64,000 nt of DNA from Ascidiaceihabitans sp023955215. GTDB taxonomy: Bacteria; Pseudomonadota; Alphaproteobacteria; Rhodobacterales; Rhodobacteraceae. The notes under the pieces are model-generated. The model searched no databases. It had not been told where the DNA came from and saw only the letters and a list, made by a program, of their open reading frames with translations. The position numbers and the translations under genes were made by a program. Location of the stretch: positions 124,001 through 188,000 of the forward strand of contig CALSPX010000009.1 of the NCBI GenBank assembly GCA_943788345.1, in the 5' to 3' direction. This document shows, one piece after another, positions 34,701 through 43,471 of this stretch. Each line of letters begins with the position of its first letter. Position 1 is the first letter of the stretch.

Positions 34701-36257
34701 ATGATGCGTTTAACACAAACAGTGGCTGCACTTGCTTTGACAGCAGGCACGGCAGCAGCCGATTATTCTTTGACCATTCTACACACAAACGATTTTCACG
34801 CACGTTTTGAACCAATCAGCAAATACGACAGCGGGTGCGGTTCTGAAGACAACGCAGAGGGCAAATGCTTTGGCGGTTCCGCCCGTTTGGTCACAGCGAT
34901 TGCGGATGCAAAAGCCCGTTCTAACAATTCGATCCTCGTAGACGGCGGTGACCAATTCCAAGGCACGTTGTTCTATACATATTACAAAGGCGCATTGGCA
35001 GCCGAGATGATGAACAAGGTTGGCTATGACGCGATGACCGTGGGCAACCACGAATTCGACGATGGCCCAGAAGTGTTGGCAGGCTTCATGTCTGCGGTGA
35101 ACTTCCCTGTGCTGATGTCCAACGCTGATGTGTCCAACGAACCACTGTTGGCTGGCAAATTGGCCAAATCCACAGTGATCGAACGTGGCGGCGAAAAACT
35201 GGGCCTGATCGGCCTAACACCTGATGACACTGGCGATCTGGCATCCCCGGGCGACAACATCACGTTCTCTGATCCAGTGGCTGCGGTCCAAGGTGAAGTT
35301 GACGCGCTCACAGCTATGGGCGTGAACAAGATCATCGTCTTGTCCCACTCTGGTTACGGTGTGGATCAACGCGTTGCGGCAGAAACAACTGGCGTTGACG
35401 TGATCGTTGGTGGTCACTCAAACACGCTATTGTCCAACACAAATGAACGTGCGGCGGGTGCATATCCAACCATGGTTGGCGAAACAGCCATCGTTCAGGC
35501 CTATGCCTACGGTAAATTCTTGGGCGAGCTGAACGTCACATTTAACGACGCTGGCGAAATCGTGGAAGCCGTCGGCGAGCCATTGGTTATGGATGCGTCC
35601 GTAACAGAAGATGCAGCAACCGTTGCACGCATTGCAGAAGCTGCAAAACCGCTTGAGGAAATCCGCACCAAAGTTGTGGCCGAAGCCGCTGCAGCAATTG
35701 AAGGTGATCGTTCGGTTTGCCGCGCAGTCGAGTGCCCAATGGGATCATTGATCGCAGATGCGATGCTTGACCGTGTAAAAGACCAAGGCGTTGAAATCGC
35801 GATCCAAAACGGTGGTGGTATTCGTGCCAGCATCGATGCGGGTCCGGTAACAATGGGCGAAGTGCTTACAGTGCTTCCGTTCCAAAACACACTGTCCACA
35901 TTCGAAGTTGATGGTGCAACAATCGTTGCTGCACTTGAAAATGGTGTGAGTGAATTGGAAGAAGGCGCGGGCCGTTTTGCACAGGTTGCAGGCATCTCCT
36001 TCACTGTAGACTCAGCTGCCGAAGCAGGCGCGCGCATTAGCGATGTCATGGTGGGTGGCGCTGCTATTGATTTGGGCAAAACCTATGGTGTTGTGTCTAA
36101 CAACTACGTTCGCAACGGTGGCGATGGCTATAAAATGTTCAAATCAGCGGCAAACGCCTATGACTACGGACCAGATTTGGCTGACGTCATGGCGGAATAC
36201 TTGGCCGCTCAAGGGCCATTCACGCCCTACACTGATGGTCGTATCACCGTGAAATAA
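34701..36257 (+). CDS. secreted 5'-nucleotidase / metallophosphoesterase (UshA-like)
   Basis: A 518-residue periplasmic enzyme that releases phosphate from nucleotides. Signal peptide MMRLTQTVAALALTAGTAAA. The calcineurin-like domain has the metal motifs ILHTNDFHARFEP, DGGDQFQGT, GNHEFDDG, LSHSGYGVD and VGGHSNT. The C-terminal 5'-nucleotidase domain runs from about residue 340 and has QNGGGIRASI and VVSNNYVRNGGDGY. An in-frame ATG at 34686 is less likely, as GGGGGAC directly precedes 34701. It supplies nucleosides that the deo operon could use. A terminator follows. Confidence 0.92.
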   Translation: MMRLTQTVAALALTAGTAAADYSLTILHTNDFHARFEPISKYDSGCGSEDNAEGKCFGGSARLVTAIADAKARSNNSILVDGGDQFQGTLFYTYYKGALAAEMMNKVGYDAMTVGNHEFDDGPEVLAGFMSAVNFPVLMSNADVSNEPLLAGKLAKSTVIERGGEKLGLIGLTPDDTGDLASPGDNITFSDPVAAVQGEVDALTAMGVNKIIVLSHSGYGVDQRVAAETTGVDVIVGGHSNTLLSNTNERAAGAYPTMVGETAIVQAYAYGKFLGELNVTFNDAGEIVEAVGEPLVMDASVTEDAATVARIAEAAKPLEEIRTKVVAEAAAAIEGDRSVCRAVECPMGSLIADAMLDRVKDQGVEIAIQNGGGIRASIDAGPVTMGEVLTVLPFQNTLSTFEVDGATIVAALENGVSELEEGAGRFAQVAGISFTVDSAAEAGARISDVMVGGAAIDLGKTYGVVSNNYVRNGGDGYKMFKSAANAYDYGPDLADVMAEYLAAQGPFTPYTDGRITVK

Positions 36258-36283
36258 GGGGCTCCCTTAACGACAACAGGAAA

Positions 36284-36309
36284 GGCGTGCAGCACTGCGC
36301 GCCTTTTTT
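36284..36309 (+). terminator. Rho-independent terminator of the nucleotidase gene
   Basis: GGCGTGC and GCGCGCC pair around AGCACT and are followed by six T. Confidence 0.88.
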
Positions 36310-36334
36310 GTATCAAACAGATCGAACGTTCCTG

Positions 36335-36658
36335 TTATTGGGATTTCTCGATATCATAAACAACGATGCCATCACCGCCCCCTTCGCACAGCGTACAAAG
36401 CTGCGCGCCCAATTTTTGATGCGTCGGATGAACCGCATAGGCCTCTAATGCGTGCTGGTTGGCAAACCGGATAACAAAGCCACCAGCAAAAGCGGGGGAC
36501 TTGTTTTCAAAATCGCGGTTCTCACCAAAATCAAACCCAAGGACGCCATCAATCGTTTGGCTAAAAGCCTCTAACGCTTCGAACACCTCGGTGCGCTGCT
36601 CAGCAGTGACGTCTTTGCGGAAATTGCAGAAGACGCAGTGTAGAATGACATTGCTCAT
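36335..36658 (-). CDS. Dabb (stress-responsive alpha/beta barrel) protein
   Basis: A 107-residue protein with the dimeric alpha-beta barrel pattern (VILHCVFCNFRKDVTAEQRTEV at the start, AVHPTHQKL near the end). Members are small stress-linked proteins or lyases; the function here is unknown. ATG 36658 is preferred over an upstream in-frame start because AAAGGG precedes it. No partner gene is on the same strand. Confidence 0.82.
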   Translation of the reverse strand: MSNVILHCVFCNFRKDVTAEQRTEVFEALEAFSQTIDGVLGFDFGENRDFENKSPAFAGGFVIRFANQHALEAYAVHPTHQKLGAQLCTLCEGGGDGIVVYDIEKSQ

Positions 36659-36912
36659 TTGGTGCCCTTTGTCGCGGCGATATGTGATGGCTTTCGCCGC
36701 GTTCAGTTGGCCGACAGCATAGGCGGCTGTTGCACCCACTCACCAGACGGAAACCGCATAGATTAAGAAAAGTTTAATTGGCCTACCCAAATGGTTAACA
36801 CGGGGAACAGGTTAACGAATGATTGCCACGCCAAACAGCGCGGCACTGTACAGATAAGGCCGTAAACTGTGCCGTTCGCCTAAATCCCCCGTTTTGGGGG
36901 CAGTATCTGCAA

Positions 36913-36998
36913 ATGAAACTGCACATTTTAAATGCTCAATTGTACATTGGCGTGCTAAACTTGCTGCGAACGCAGCGTTAACCCAACCGTGCGTTGGG
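36913..36998 (+). other. possible leader ORF with two hairpins before the SRAP gene
   Basis: The 368-base gap 36658-37026 holds a short 22-codon frame (MKLHILNAQLYIGVLNLLRTQR, here given only as its start MKLHILNAQ and end LLRTQR; 36913-36981). Its last codons overlap a GCTGCG-AA-CGCAGC hairpin. A CCCAAC-CGTGC-GTTGGG hairpin followed by CGTTTT comes next (36982-37002). The order resembles an attenuator, but the leader has no clear ribosome site. Further upstream CGGCAC/GTGCCG (36841-36874) and CCCCC/GGGGG hairpins occur. Confidence 0.3.
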
Positions 36999-37025
36999 CG
37001 TTTTCTAGGGTGGAGTAGGGACCAT

Positions 37026-37721
37026 ATGTGCGGCCGTATCGCCAACACCATGCCACAAGATGCGATGGCGCAATTGTTTGCGGCCAAGCCTGATAATGAT
37101 CTGCCTGATGTCCCAAATTACAACGTCTGCCCCACAAATGCTGTCCATTCGATTACGGCGGATGGTGGCGGGCGACGGCTGCAATCCATGCGTTGGGGCT
37201 TTATTCCCAGTTGGTACAAAAAGCCAAATGATGGCCCCCTCTTGATCAACGCCCGCGCTGAAACGATTGCGAAAAAACCAGCGTTTAGAGTGGCTTGTCG
37301 TGAACGTCGTTGCGTCGTCGTTGCGACCGGATTTTATGAGTGGACCAAGTCCGAGGACGGTGGGCGCGACCCTTGGTACATCTCGCGCAGTGACGGCGCA
37401 CCTCTTGCTTTCGCGTCCATCTGGCAAAACTGGGACGTGGAAGAGACCCCCATCAAAACCTGCGCCATTGTCACAACGGGCGCAAATACAGCCATATCAG
37501 GCATTCACCACCGTATGCCTGTGATCTTAGAACCCGATGAAATTGCGCTTTGGTTGGGTGAAAAAGGCAAAGGGGCCGCCACGCTTATGCAGGCAGCCCC
37601 CGAAGAAACACTTCAGTTTCATAGGGTTAGTCGAGATGTGAACTCGCGCCTTAGTTCAGGGCCTCTTCTTCTTCAGCCGCATTTGAAGACGCTTGATCAA
37701 GCGGTGCTGCGCCAAAGTTGA
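37026..37721 (+). CDS. SRAP-domain protein (abasic-site processing, YedK/HMCES family)
   Basis: Forms a covalent thiazolidine link with abasic sites in single-stranded DNA, shielding them during replication. The 231-residue protein has the catalytic Cys2 (MCGRIAN), the NARAET segment with the conserved Asn, GFYEWTK with the Glu, and GIHHRMPVIL with the His. All four key residues are present. The frame is open upstream, but Cys must follow the initiator Met, which fixes ATG 37026. The last 71 bases overlap the convergent gene at 37651. No LexA box was recognised. Confidence 0.93.
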   Translation: MCGRIANTMPQDAMAQLFAAKPDNDLPDVPNYNVCPTNAVHSITADGGGRRLQSMRWGFIPSWYKKPNDGPLLINARAETIAKKPAFRVACRERRCVVVATGFYEWTKSEDGGRDPWYISRSDGAPLAFASIWQNWDVEETPIKTCAIVTTGANTAISGIHHRMPVILEPDEIALWLGEKGKGAATLMQAAPEETLQFHRVSRDVNSRLSSGPLLLQPHLKTLDQAVLRQS

Positions 37722-38040
37722 TGAAACCCTTGATGGTGGTGTCACCATCTTCGTTGGCAAGGCCATCATGGAAAAACGATTTTGCCATCTCCGCTGTAAC
37801 CGCAAGTGACTCAGTTTGATCAATACCAAACTCTTCAGTTTCCCAAGTTTGGTCAAGTGCTGTTACGGTAAGGACGCCGTCAGTTTCATTAACGGAAACA
37901 ATGGTATCACCAGCAGACACATAAGTGGTCTCTGGAAAATATGCATCGGGAAGAACTGTAATTTCGTGCTCGGCAGCCTGAACAGGTGTCGAGATGAATA
38001 GTGTAGCCAAAGCGGCCATCAATGTAGTTTTGCGCAGCAT
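37651..38040 (-). CDS. secreted cupredoxin-like protein without copper ligands
   Basis: A 129-residue exported protein. The signal peptide (residues 1-22, ending PVQA) is followed by a beta-rich domain in cupredoxin order: HEITVLPDAYFPET, VSAGDTIVSVNETDG, then LTVTALD and ETEEFGIDQTESLAV. In copper-binding relatives a His follows the NETDG-like turn; here it is Val-Leu, and no Cys-X-His pattern follows, so copper binding is unlikely. The tail is acidic (EEEEALN). ATG 38040 has AGGAG upstream. The 3' end overlaps the SRAP gene by 71 bases. Fold assignment is inferred. Confidence 0.6.
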   Translation of the reverse strand: MLRKTTLMAALATLFISTPVQAAEHEITVLPDAYFPETTYVSAGDTIVSVNETDGVLTVTALDQTWETEEFGIDQTESLAVTAEMAKSFFHDGLANEDGDTTIKGFINFGAAPLDQASSNAAEEEEALN

Positions 38041-38130
38041 CTGTGAGCTCCTGTTTATTGGCCCCACCCGTAAACGTTAGGCGATACTTAGATAAACAAT
38101 GGGGCATAAATGTGACCTGATCATAAAACT

Positions 38131-39015
38131 CTATTCAATTTGAAGTTTTAGCCATGTTTTAAAGGCATTTAACGGCGCAATGTTGGCCCGATCCGATGGC
38201 CAGACCAGGTAATAAGTGCCGATGCTATCGCTTGTATGGGTCGATGCGCGGCACAGTTGACCACTGTTTAGATAGGGTTCTGCGACAAAGGTAGGAAGCA
38301 AAGCGATTCCCATGCCATGCAGGGCTGCTTGGGCCATGGTTGAAAACTGGTCAAACATCATTCCAGATGGGATAATTTCGTCTATTCCATGGGCACTTAG
38401 CCACCTTGCCCACCCTTTTTGCCGCGTCTCAAGGTGCAGCAATGGGTGTTTCAAAATGGCACGGGGATCAGCGACGGGTTGCTCTAATAAATCAGGCGCG
38501 CAAACGGGAATCACTGTCTCAGACATCAGCTTCATATGTTGCGCGTTTGGCCAATCCTCTCGCCCAAAATGGATCGCAGCGTCAAAGCGGTTGGCGCGGA
38601 AATCAAACGGCGCAAGCCGGGTGGATAGATTTATCGTAACCTCTGGATGTTCCTTGGCAAAATTCGATAAACGCGGTGCTAACCAATGCATTCCAAACGC
38701 TGGAAGGATCGCCAAATTTAAAGTTCCCCCATTGGGATTTGCACGGGCTTCAATCGAGGCAGAAGCCAGTTGCCCCAATATGCTACGCGCCTTTAAGGCA
38801 AAGGCCTGACCAGCTGGTGTCAGTCGGAGCACTCGACCCTCGCGCTGCATCAACTGTACGTCCAATTGATCTTCTAAGGTCTTTAGTTGGCGGCTCACCG
38901 CGCTTTGGGTCAACGACAACTCTGATGCAGCCGCCGTGGCGGTTCCAAGGCGCGCAATGGCTTCGAATGCCAGCAGGGACGATGTCGAGGGCAGGAAACG
39001 GCGGGGCGCAAGCAT
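38131..39015 (-). CDS. LysR-family regulator (GcvA-like), probable regulator of gcdH
   Basis: A 294-residue LysR regulator with an N-terminal winged helix (LLAFEAIARLGTATAAASELSL, SAVSRQLKTLEDQLDV) and the effector-binding domain from about residue 90. It is divergent from gcdH with a 104-base gap, the classic LysR target layout, so control of glutaryl-CoA or lysine/tryptophan catabolism is likely. The effector is unknown. Confidence 0.88.
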   Translation of the reverse strand: MLAPRRFLPSTSSLLAFEAIARLGTATAAASELSLTQSAVSRQLKTLEDQLDVQLMQREGRVLRLTPAGQAFALKARSILGQLASASIEARANPNGGTLNLAILPAFGMHWLAPRLSNFAKEHPEVTINLSTRLAPFDFRANRFDAAIHFGREDWPNAQHMKLMSETVIPVCAPDLLEQPVADPRAILKHPLLHLETRQKGWARWLSAHGIDEIIPSGMMFDQFSTMAQAALHGMGIALLPTFVAEPYLNSGQLCRASTHTSDSIGTYYLVWPSDRANIAPLNAFKTWLKLQIE

Positions 39016-39073
39016 CTATGCGTTTTCCTCATGCAATGCAGGATCAACAAGCATTAGAACTTTGGTGAATTAT

Positions 39074-39108
39074 TTGCAATATAGGCATTAAATCACAAAT
39101 ATTGCGAA
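39074..39108. promoter_or_regulatory. imperfect dyad in the LysR/gcdH gap
   Basis: TTGCAATA (39074-39081) and TATTGCGA (39100-39107) form an inverted repeat with one mismatch and an AT-rich centre, ending just before the gcdH ribosome site. It is a candidate operator for the divergent LysR protein. Confidence 0.4.
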
Positions 39109-39119
39109 AGGCGCGTCAA

Positions 39120-40343
39120 ATGAGTGCAGAACAAAATGGTCTGAAAGCCAAGGATAAACCGGATCTTGGGTCGTTTGATTGGGCCGATGCATTCCGCCTA
39201 AGCGGTCAGCTCAGCGAAGATGAGCGGATGATCCAAGCATCTGCCGCTGCTTATGCGTCAGAAAAACTGGCACCACGCGTAATTGATGCCTTCGCCAATG
39301 AGGTCACCGACAGAAGCATTTTTTCAGAGATGGGCGAGATGGGTCTGTTGGGCGTAACTCTGCCAGAAGAATATGGCGGCCTGGGCGGGTCCTACGTCAG
39401 CTACGGGCTTGTTGCCCGTGAGGTCGAGCGGATCGACAGTGGTTATCGTTCTATGATGTCCGTGCAATCCAGCCTCGTGATCTACCCGATCTATGCCTAC
39501 GGTTCTGAAGAGCAACGTCGTAAGTATTTGCCTAAACTGGCGTCGGGCGAATGGGTTGGTTGCTTTGGCTTGACCGAACCTGATGCGGGCAGTGATCCTG
39601 CAGGTATGAAGACAGTCGCCAAGAAAACCGACAGCGGTTACGTCATCAGTGGCTCCAAAATGTGGATCTCAAACGCGCCAATCGCGGATGTATTCGTGGT
39701 TTGGGCCAAGTCAGAGGAGCATGGCGGCAAGATCCGCGGGTTTGTTCTGGACAAAGGAATGAAGGGGCTGTCTGCGCCTAAAATCGGCAACAAACTTTCA
39801 TTGCGTGCGTCCATTACAGGCGAAATCGTGATGGAAGGCGTTGAAGTTGGTGAAGATGCTTTGTTGCCTAATGTTCAAGGGCTTAAAGGCCCGTTCGGCT
39901 GTTTGAACCGTGCGCGTTACGGCATCGCATGGGGCGCGATGGGCGCTGCAGAATTCTGCTGGCATGCGGCACGTCAGTACGGTTTGGACCGCAAACAGTT
40001 CAACAAGCCACTGGCTGGTACGCAATTGTTCCAGAAGAAATTGGCAGACATGCAAACAGAGATTTCATTGGGCCTTCAGGGTGCATTGCAGGTTGGTCGC
40101 CTTATGGACCGAGCTAATGCTGCCCCTGAAATGATCTCGATCATCAAGCGCAACAACTGTGGCAAGGCGCTCGATATCGCGCGCATGTCGCGCGATATGC
40201 ACGGTGGCAATGGCATCAGTGGCGAATTCCAAGTGATGCGTCACATGATGAACCTAGAGACCGTGAATACCTATGAGGGTACACATGATGTGCATGCTTT
40301 GATCTTGGGCCGTGCCCAAACGGGTATTCAAGCGTTCTTTTAA
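39120..40343 (+). CDS. gcdH: glutaryl-CoA dehydrogenase
   Basis: Oxidises and decarboxylates glutaryl-CoA to crotonyl-CoA in lysine and tryptophan breakdown. The 407-residue protein has the family's LPEEYGG, YRSMMSVQSSLVIYPIYAYGS, GLTEPDAGSDP and C-terminal NTYEGTHDVHALILGRAQTG motifs, with the catalytic Glu in YEGTHD. Start ATG 39120 has AAAGG upstream; a TTG at 39102 is also in frame. The divergent LysR gene is its likely regulator. It ends five bases before the stop of the convergent pseudogene. Confidence 0.95.
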   Translation: MSAEQNGLKAKDKPDLGSFDWADAFRLSGQLSEDERMIQASAAAYASEKLAPRVIDAFANEVTDRSIFSEMGEMGLLGVTLPEEYGGLGGSYVSYGLVAREVERIDSGYRSMMSVQSSLVIYPIYAYGSEEQRRKYLPKLASGEWVGCFGLTEPDAGSDPAGMKTVAKKTDSGYVISGSKMWISNAPIADVFVVWAKSEEHGGKIRGFVLDKGMKGLSAPKIGNKLSLRASITGEIVMEGVEVGEDALLPNVQGLKGPFGCLNRARYGIAWGAMGAAEFCWHAARQYGLDRKQFNKPLAGTQLFQKKLADMQTEISLGLQGALQVGRLMDRANAAPEMISIIKRNNCGKALDIARMSRDMHGGNGISGEFQVMRHMMNLETVNTYEGTHDVHALILGRAQTGIQAFF

Positions 40344-40348
40344 ACGAC

Positions 40349-40958
40349 TTAAGCGCGGGCCTCTGTCACTAGAGGCTCGCGTTCACCCGCGCGAATAACC
40401 TCTGGGTCATAGGCCTGGCGCGCAAAAACCTCGCGCACCATGGGTGCGAAAAAATCGATGGATAAGGTGTCGTAGTCTGGGTCAAAGCTTGATTGATCCC
40501 AGCGTTCGCAAAATAACGCACAATCATCGAAATAGATGTGACCTGCGAATTGGTCCCTCTTGTTTGGGTTCCCGCCAACGTGGTGTCCATAGTAAATCAT
40601 CTGGAAATCTCCATGCGCTTGGACGCACCAGCTGCATTGCTCGACGTACAAAGGGGCGTAATATGGCGGCTGCGTATTCGTCGTGATTGTAGGGGGCATA
40701 GATGTCGCCGATGTCGTGTAGTAACGCGCAAACTACCCAATCGATATCGGCCCCATCGCGCCATGCACGAGTGGCGGATTGCAACGAGTGACCAAGGCGT
40801 GTGATCTTGTAACCTGACAACCCCTCGTCCAAATTCACAAGTGCCTGAAGAAGTTTGTCAGCGGTGCCTTTGGCGTGCTCAGTCTCATGCTTCGTAAGGA
40901 ACGCGTATTCCTCTGCAGTGCCATCTTTCATCTGGGTGAAGTTAACTGTTTTACTCAT
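40349..40958 (-). pseudogene. HD-domain (COG4341/PhnZ-like) protein, frameshifted
   Basis: Two overlapping frames make one protein. The upstream part has ALLHDIGDIYAPYNHDEYAA and the downstream part EQCSWCVQAHGDF, YYGHH and the C-terminus. The HD and H...H metal ligands fit the HD-domain oxygenase/phosphohydrolase group that includes PhnZ and inositol oxygenase-like enzymes. The frame changes near 40643, where one extra base (C on the minus strand) would restore CGT-GAG-CAA if removed, giving about 200 residues. ATG 40958 has AAAGGA upstream. It could be a real mutation or a sequencing error; without the break I would call it intact. Confidence 0.8.
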
Positions 40959-41173
40959 GCACATGATCCTTTTGTTGGCGATACATTGGATGTCAGATCG
41001 TGCCAGCACAAGCCATTTTCTAATGGGCATTATTTTACCATATGGCTGCCCGAAACGCAGTGCCTGCTGAAGATACTAAACGTCACACCCGAGAATTTGG
41101 GGTTGGCGCTAGACATGTCAGCGCACGTCGCTAGTGTCCATTTTTGAAAGTTCATTTGCTTGGGAGCAGACGC

Positions 41174-43471
41174 ATGGAAAAGTTCGGAAAAAGCCAACCG
41201 GTCAAACGGGTCGAAGATGTGCGTTTTCTGGTCGGAAAAGGCCGCTATGTGGATGACATCGCGCCTGCCGATGCATTGAGCGCATTCTTTTTCCGCTCTC
41301 CAGTCGCGCATGCTGTTATAACCGAGCTTGATGTAGATGATGCGCGCGAAGCCGAAGGTGTTCACGCGGTGCTAACCTGTGCGGACCTTGAAGCAGCAGG
41401 CATGAACCTAGAAATGGCTGCGGTACTTGTTAAGAACCGTGATGGAAGCCAAGGTGCCGCGACCAGCCGTACGATGCTGGCCAAGGATCGCTTGCGTTTT
41501 GTTGGTGAGCCGATTGTGGCTGTGATTGCAGATACGTTGGCCCAAGCACGTGATGCAGCTGAATTGATTGTGCTGGATTATGACGAACTGCCTGCAAAGA
41601 TGGATCTTAAGGCGGGCGGCGAAACCCTGCATGAAACAGCGCCCGACAATGTCGCGTTTGACTGGGGTATGGGTGACGAGGCAGCAACCAATGCAGCGTT
41701 TGAGAAAGCGGCACATGTTGTCAGTCTAGATGTTGGCGATAACCGCATTATCGTCAACTCAATGGAGCCACGTGGCTGTTATTCGTATTGGGAAGATGAT
41801 CGCCTTCACGTTGCTATCAACGGTCAAGGTGTTTGGGTGAATAAGACCCAAATGACAGCAGCATTTGGCCTGGAACCTGATGATGTTCACGTGACCAATC
41901 CCGATACTGGCGGTGGTTTTGGGATGAAAGGTATGGGTTATCCGGAACCATTCAGCGTTGCCCAAGCTGCACGCGTTTTAGGGCGTCCTGTTCGCTGGAT
42001 GTCTGAGCGCACCGAGGCGATGTTGTCTGACAATGCCGGGCGTGATTTGACGTCTTTGGCAGAATTGGCGTTTGACGAGAACCACAAGATCATCGCGTAT
42101 CGTGTGCATTCCGATATCAATCTTGGCGCTTATAATTCGCAGTTTGCCCAGCCGATCCAAACACAATTGTTTAGTCGTGTTTTAATGGGCGTTTACGATG
42201 TGCAGGACACGTATCTAAGCGTGAATGGTTATTTCACCAATACCACACAGGTCGACGCATATCGCGGTGCTGGACGCCCTGAGGCGATCTATGTGTTAGA
42301 ACGTGCCATGGACCGTGCGGCACGTGAACTGGACATTGATCCATGGGAATTGCGCCGCCGTAACTTTATCAAACCTGATCAGTTCCCGTATCTGGCGGCC
42401 ACTGGTGAGACCTATGATGTGGGCAATTTTGACCTCCTGCTGACCCGCGCGGCTGAGGTTGCTGATGCGGATGGTTTTGCCGCGCGTCGTACTGCCGACG
42501 AGGCTAAGGGGCTGCTACGCGGCCATGGCATTTGTTATTATATCGAAAGCATCTTGGGCGCGCCGGATGAAACAACCAAGGTTGTGTTTAACGACGATGG
42601 GACGGTTCATATTCTTGTCGGCACGCAATCAGGCGGGCAGGGCCATGAAACTGTCTATGCACAGTTCCTAAGTGACCAAACGGGCATCCCAGCAGATTTG
42701 ATTTATGTCATCCAAGGCGATAGCGATCTGATCAAAAATGGTGGTGGCACAGGCGGATCGCGTTCTGTCACAGTGCAAAACAATGCGACGTTGGTGACCG
42801 TTGCGACGATGACGGAAAAATTCACCGCATTCTTGTCCGATGAAATGGGTGTCGATGCGGTTGAAATCAGTTTTGATGATGAACGCTTCCGTGCTGAGGG
42901 ATCAAACCTGACGCCAACTATGCTAGAGGTCGCGGATATGGCGCGCACGGCTGGGCGCACTGATCTGCTTGAGCACGAAGAGCACGTGAAACTAGAGGCG
43001 CGCAGCTTTCCAAATGGCGCACATGTTTGCGAAGTCGTGATTGATCCCGACACGGGTGTTGTCACCACTGATCGCTATTTCGTGGTCGATGATTTTGGGA
43101 ACCTGATCAATCCTGTACTGGCCGAAGGCCAAGTTCACGGTGGTGTCGTTCAAGGTATCGGGCAGGCTCTGACAGAACACGTCGTCTATGATGAAGACGG
43201 GCAGTTGCTCACCGCGACCTTTATGGATTATGCCATGCCTCGTGCAGATGATGTGCCGCAGATTAGTTTCACTTCGGTTCCTGTTCCCTCGACGGCCAAT
43301 ATTATGGGCATGAAGGGGTGCGGCGAAGCCGGGACTGTGGGGGCTTTGGCAGCTGTCGCAAATGCTGTTCAAGATGCGCTGTGGGATCGCGGGGTCCGAC
43401 AGGCGGATATGCCTTTCACCCCGCACAAAGTTTGGGAACTGCTGCGAGATGCGTCTGTCGTCACTAAATAA
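41174..43471 (+). CDS. xanthine dehydrogenase-family molybdenum hydroxylase large subunit (CoxL form II-like)
   Basis: A 765-residue molybdopterin-binding subunit. It has an N-terminal a/b hammerhead domain (VGKGRYVDDIAPADAL), the FGMKGMGYPE motif, the active-site loop AYRGAGRPEA typical of form II rather than true CO dehydrogenase (AYRCSFR), and the C-terminal GCGEAGTVGA with the catalytic Glu. Such enzymes normally need FAD (CoxM) and iron-sulfur (CoxS) subunits; neither is in the window. ATG 41174 follows GGGAG. The 3' end overlaps the DUF2235 gene by 23 bases. The substrate is unknown. Confidence 0.9.
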   Translation: MEKFGKSQPVKRVEDVRFLVGKGRYVDDIAPADALSAFFFRSPVAHAVITELDVDDAREAEGVHAVLTCADLEAAGMNLEMAAVLVKNRDGSQGAATSRTMLAKDRLRFVGEPIVAVIADTLAQARDAAELIVLDYDELPAKMDLKAGGETLHETAPDNVAFDWGMGDEAATNAAFEKAAHVVSLDVGDNRIIVNSMEPRGCYSYWEDDRLHVAINGQGVWVNKTQMTAAFGLEPDDVHVTNPDTGGGFGMKGMGYPEPFSVAQAARVLGRPVRWMSERTEAMLSDNAGRDLTSLAELAFDENHKIIAYRVHSDINLGAYNSQFAQPIQTQLFSRVLMGVYDVQDTYLSVNGYFTNTTQVDAYRGAGRPEAIYVLERAMDRAARELDIDPWELRRRNFIKPDQFPYLAATGETYDVGNFDLLLTRAAEVADADGFAARRTADEAKGLLRGHGICYYIESILGAPDETTKVVFNDDGTVHILVGTQSGGQGHETVYAQFLSDQTGIPADLIYVIQGDSDLIKNGGGTGGSRSVTVQNNATLVTVATMTEKFTAFLSDEMGVDAVEISFDDERFRAEGSNLTPTMLEVADMARTAGRTDLLEHEEHVKLEARSFPNGAHVCEVVIDPDTGVVTTDRYFVVDDFGNLINPVLAEGQVHGGVVQGIGQALTEHVVYDEDGQLLTATFMDYAMPRADDVPQISFTSVPVPSTANIMGMKGCGEAGTVGALAAVANAVQDALWDRGVRQADMPFTPHKVWELLRDASVVTK

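Noticed and set aside
41174..43471. True (form I) carbon monoxide dehydrogenase CoxL
   Set aside because: The active-site loop reads AYRGAGR, the form II type, and the CoxM/CoxS subunits are absent.
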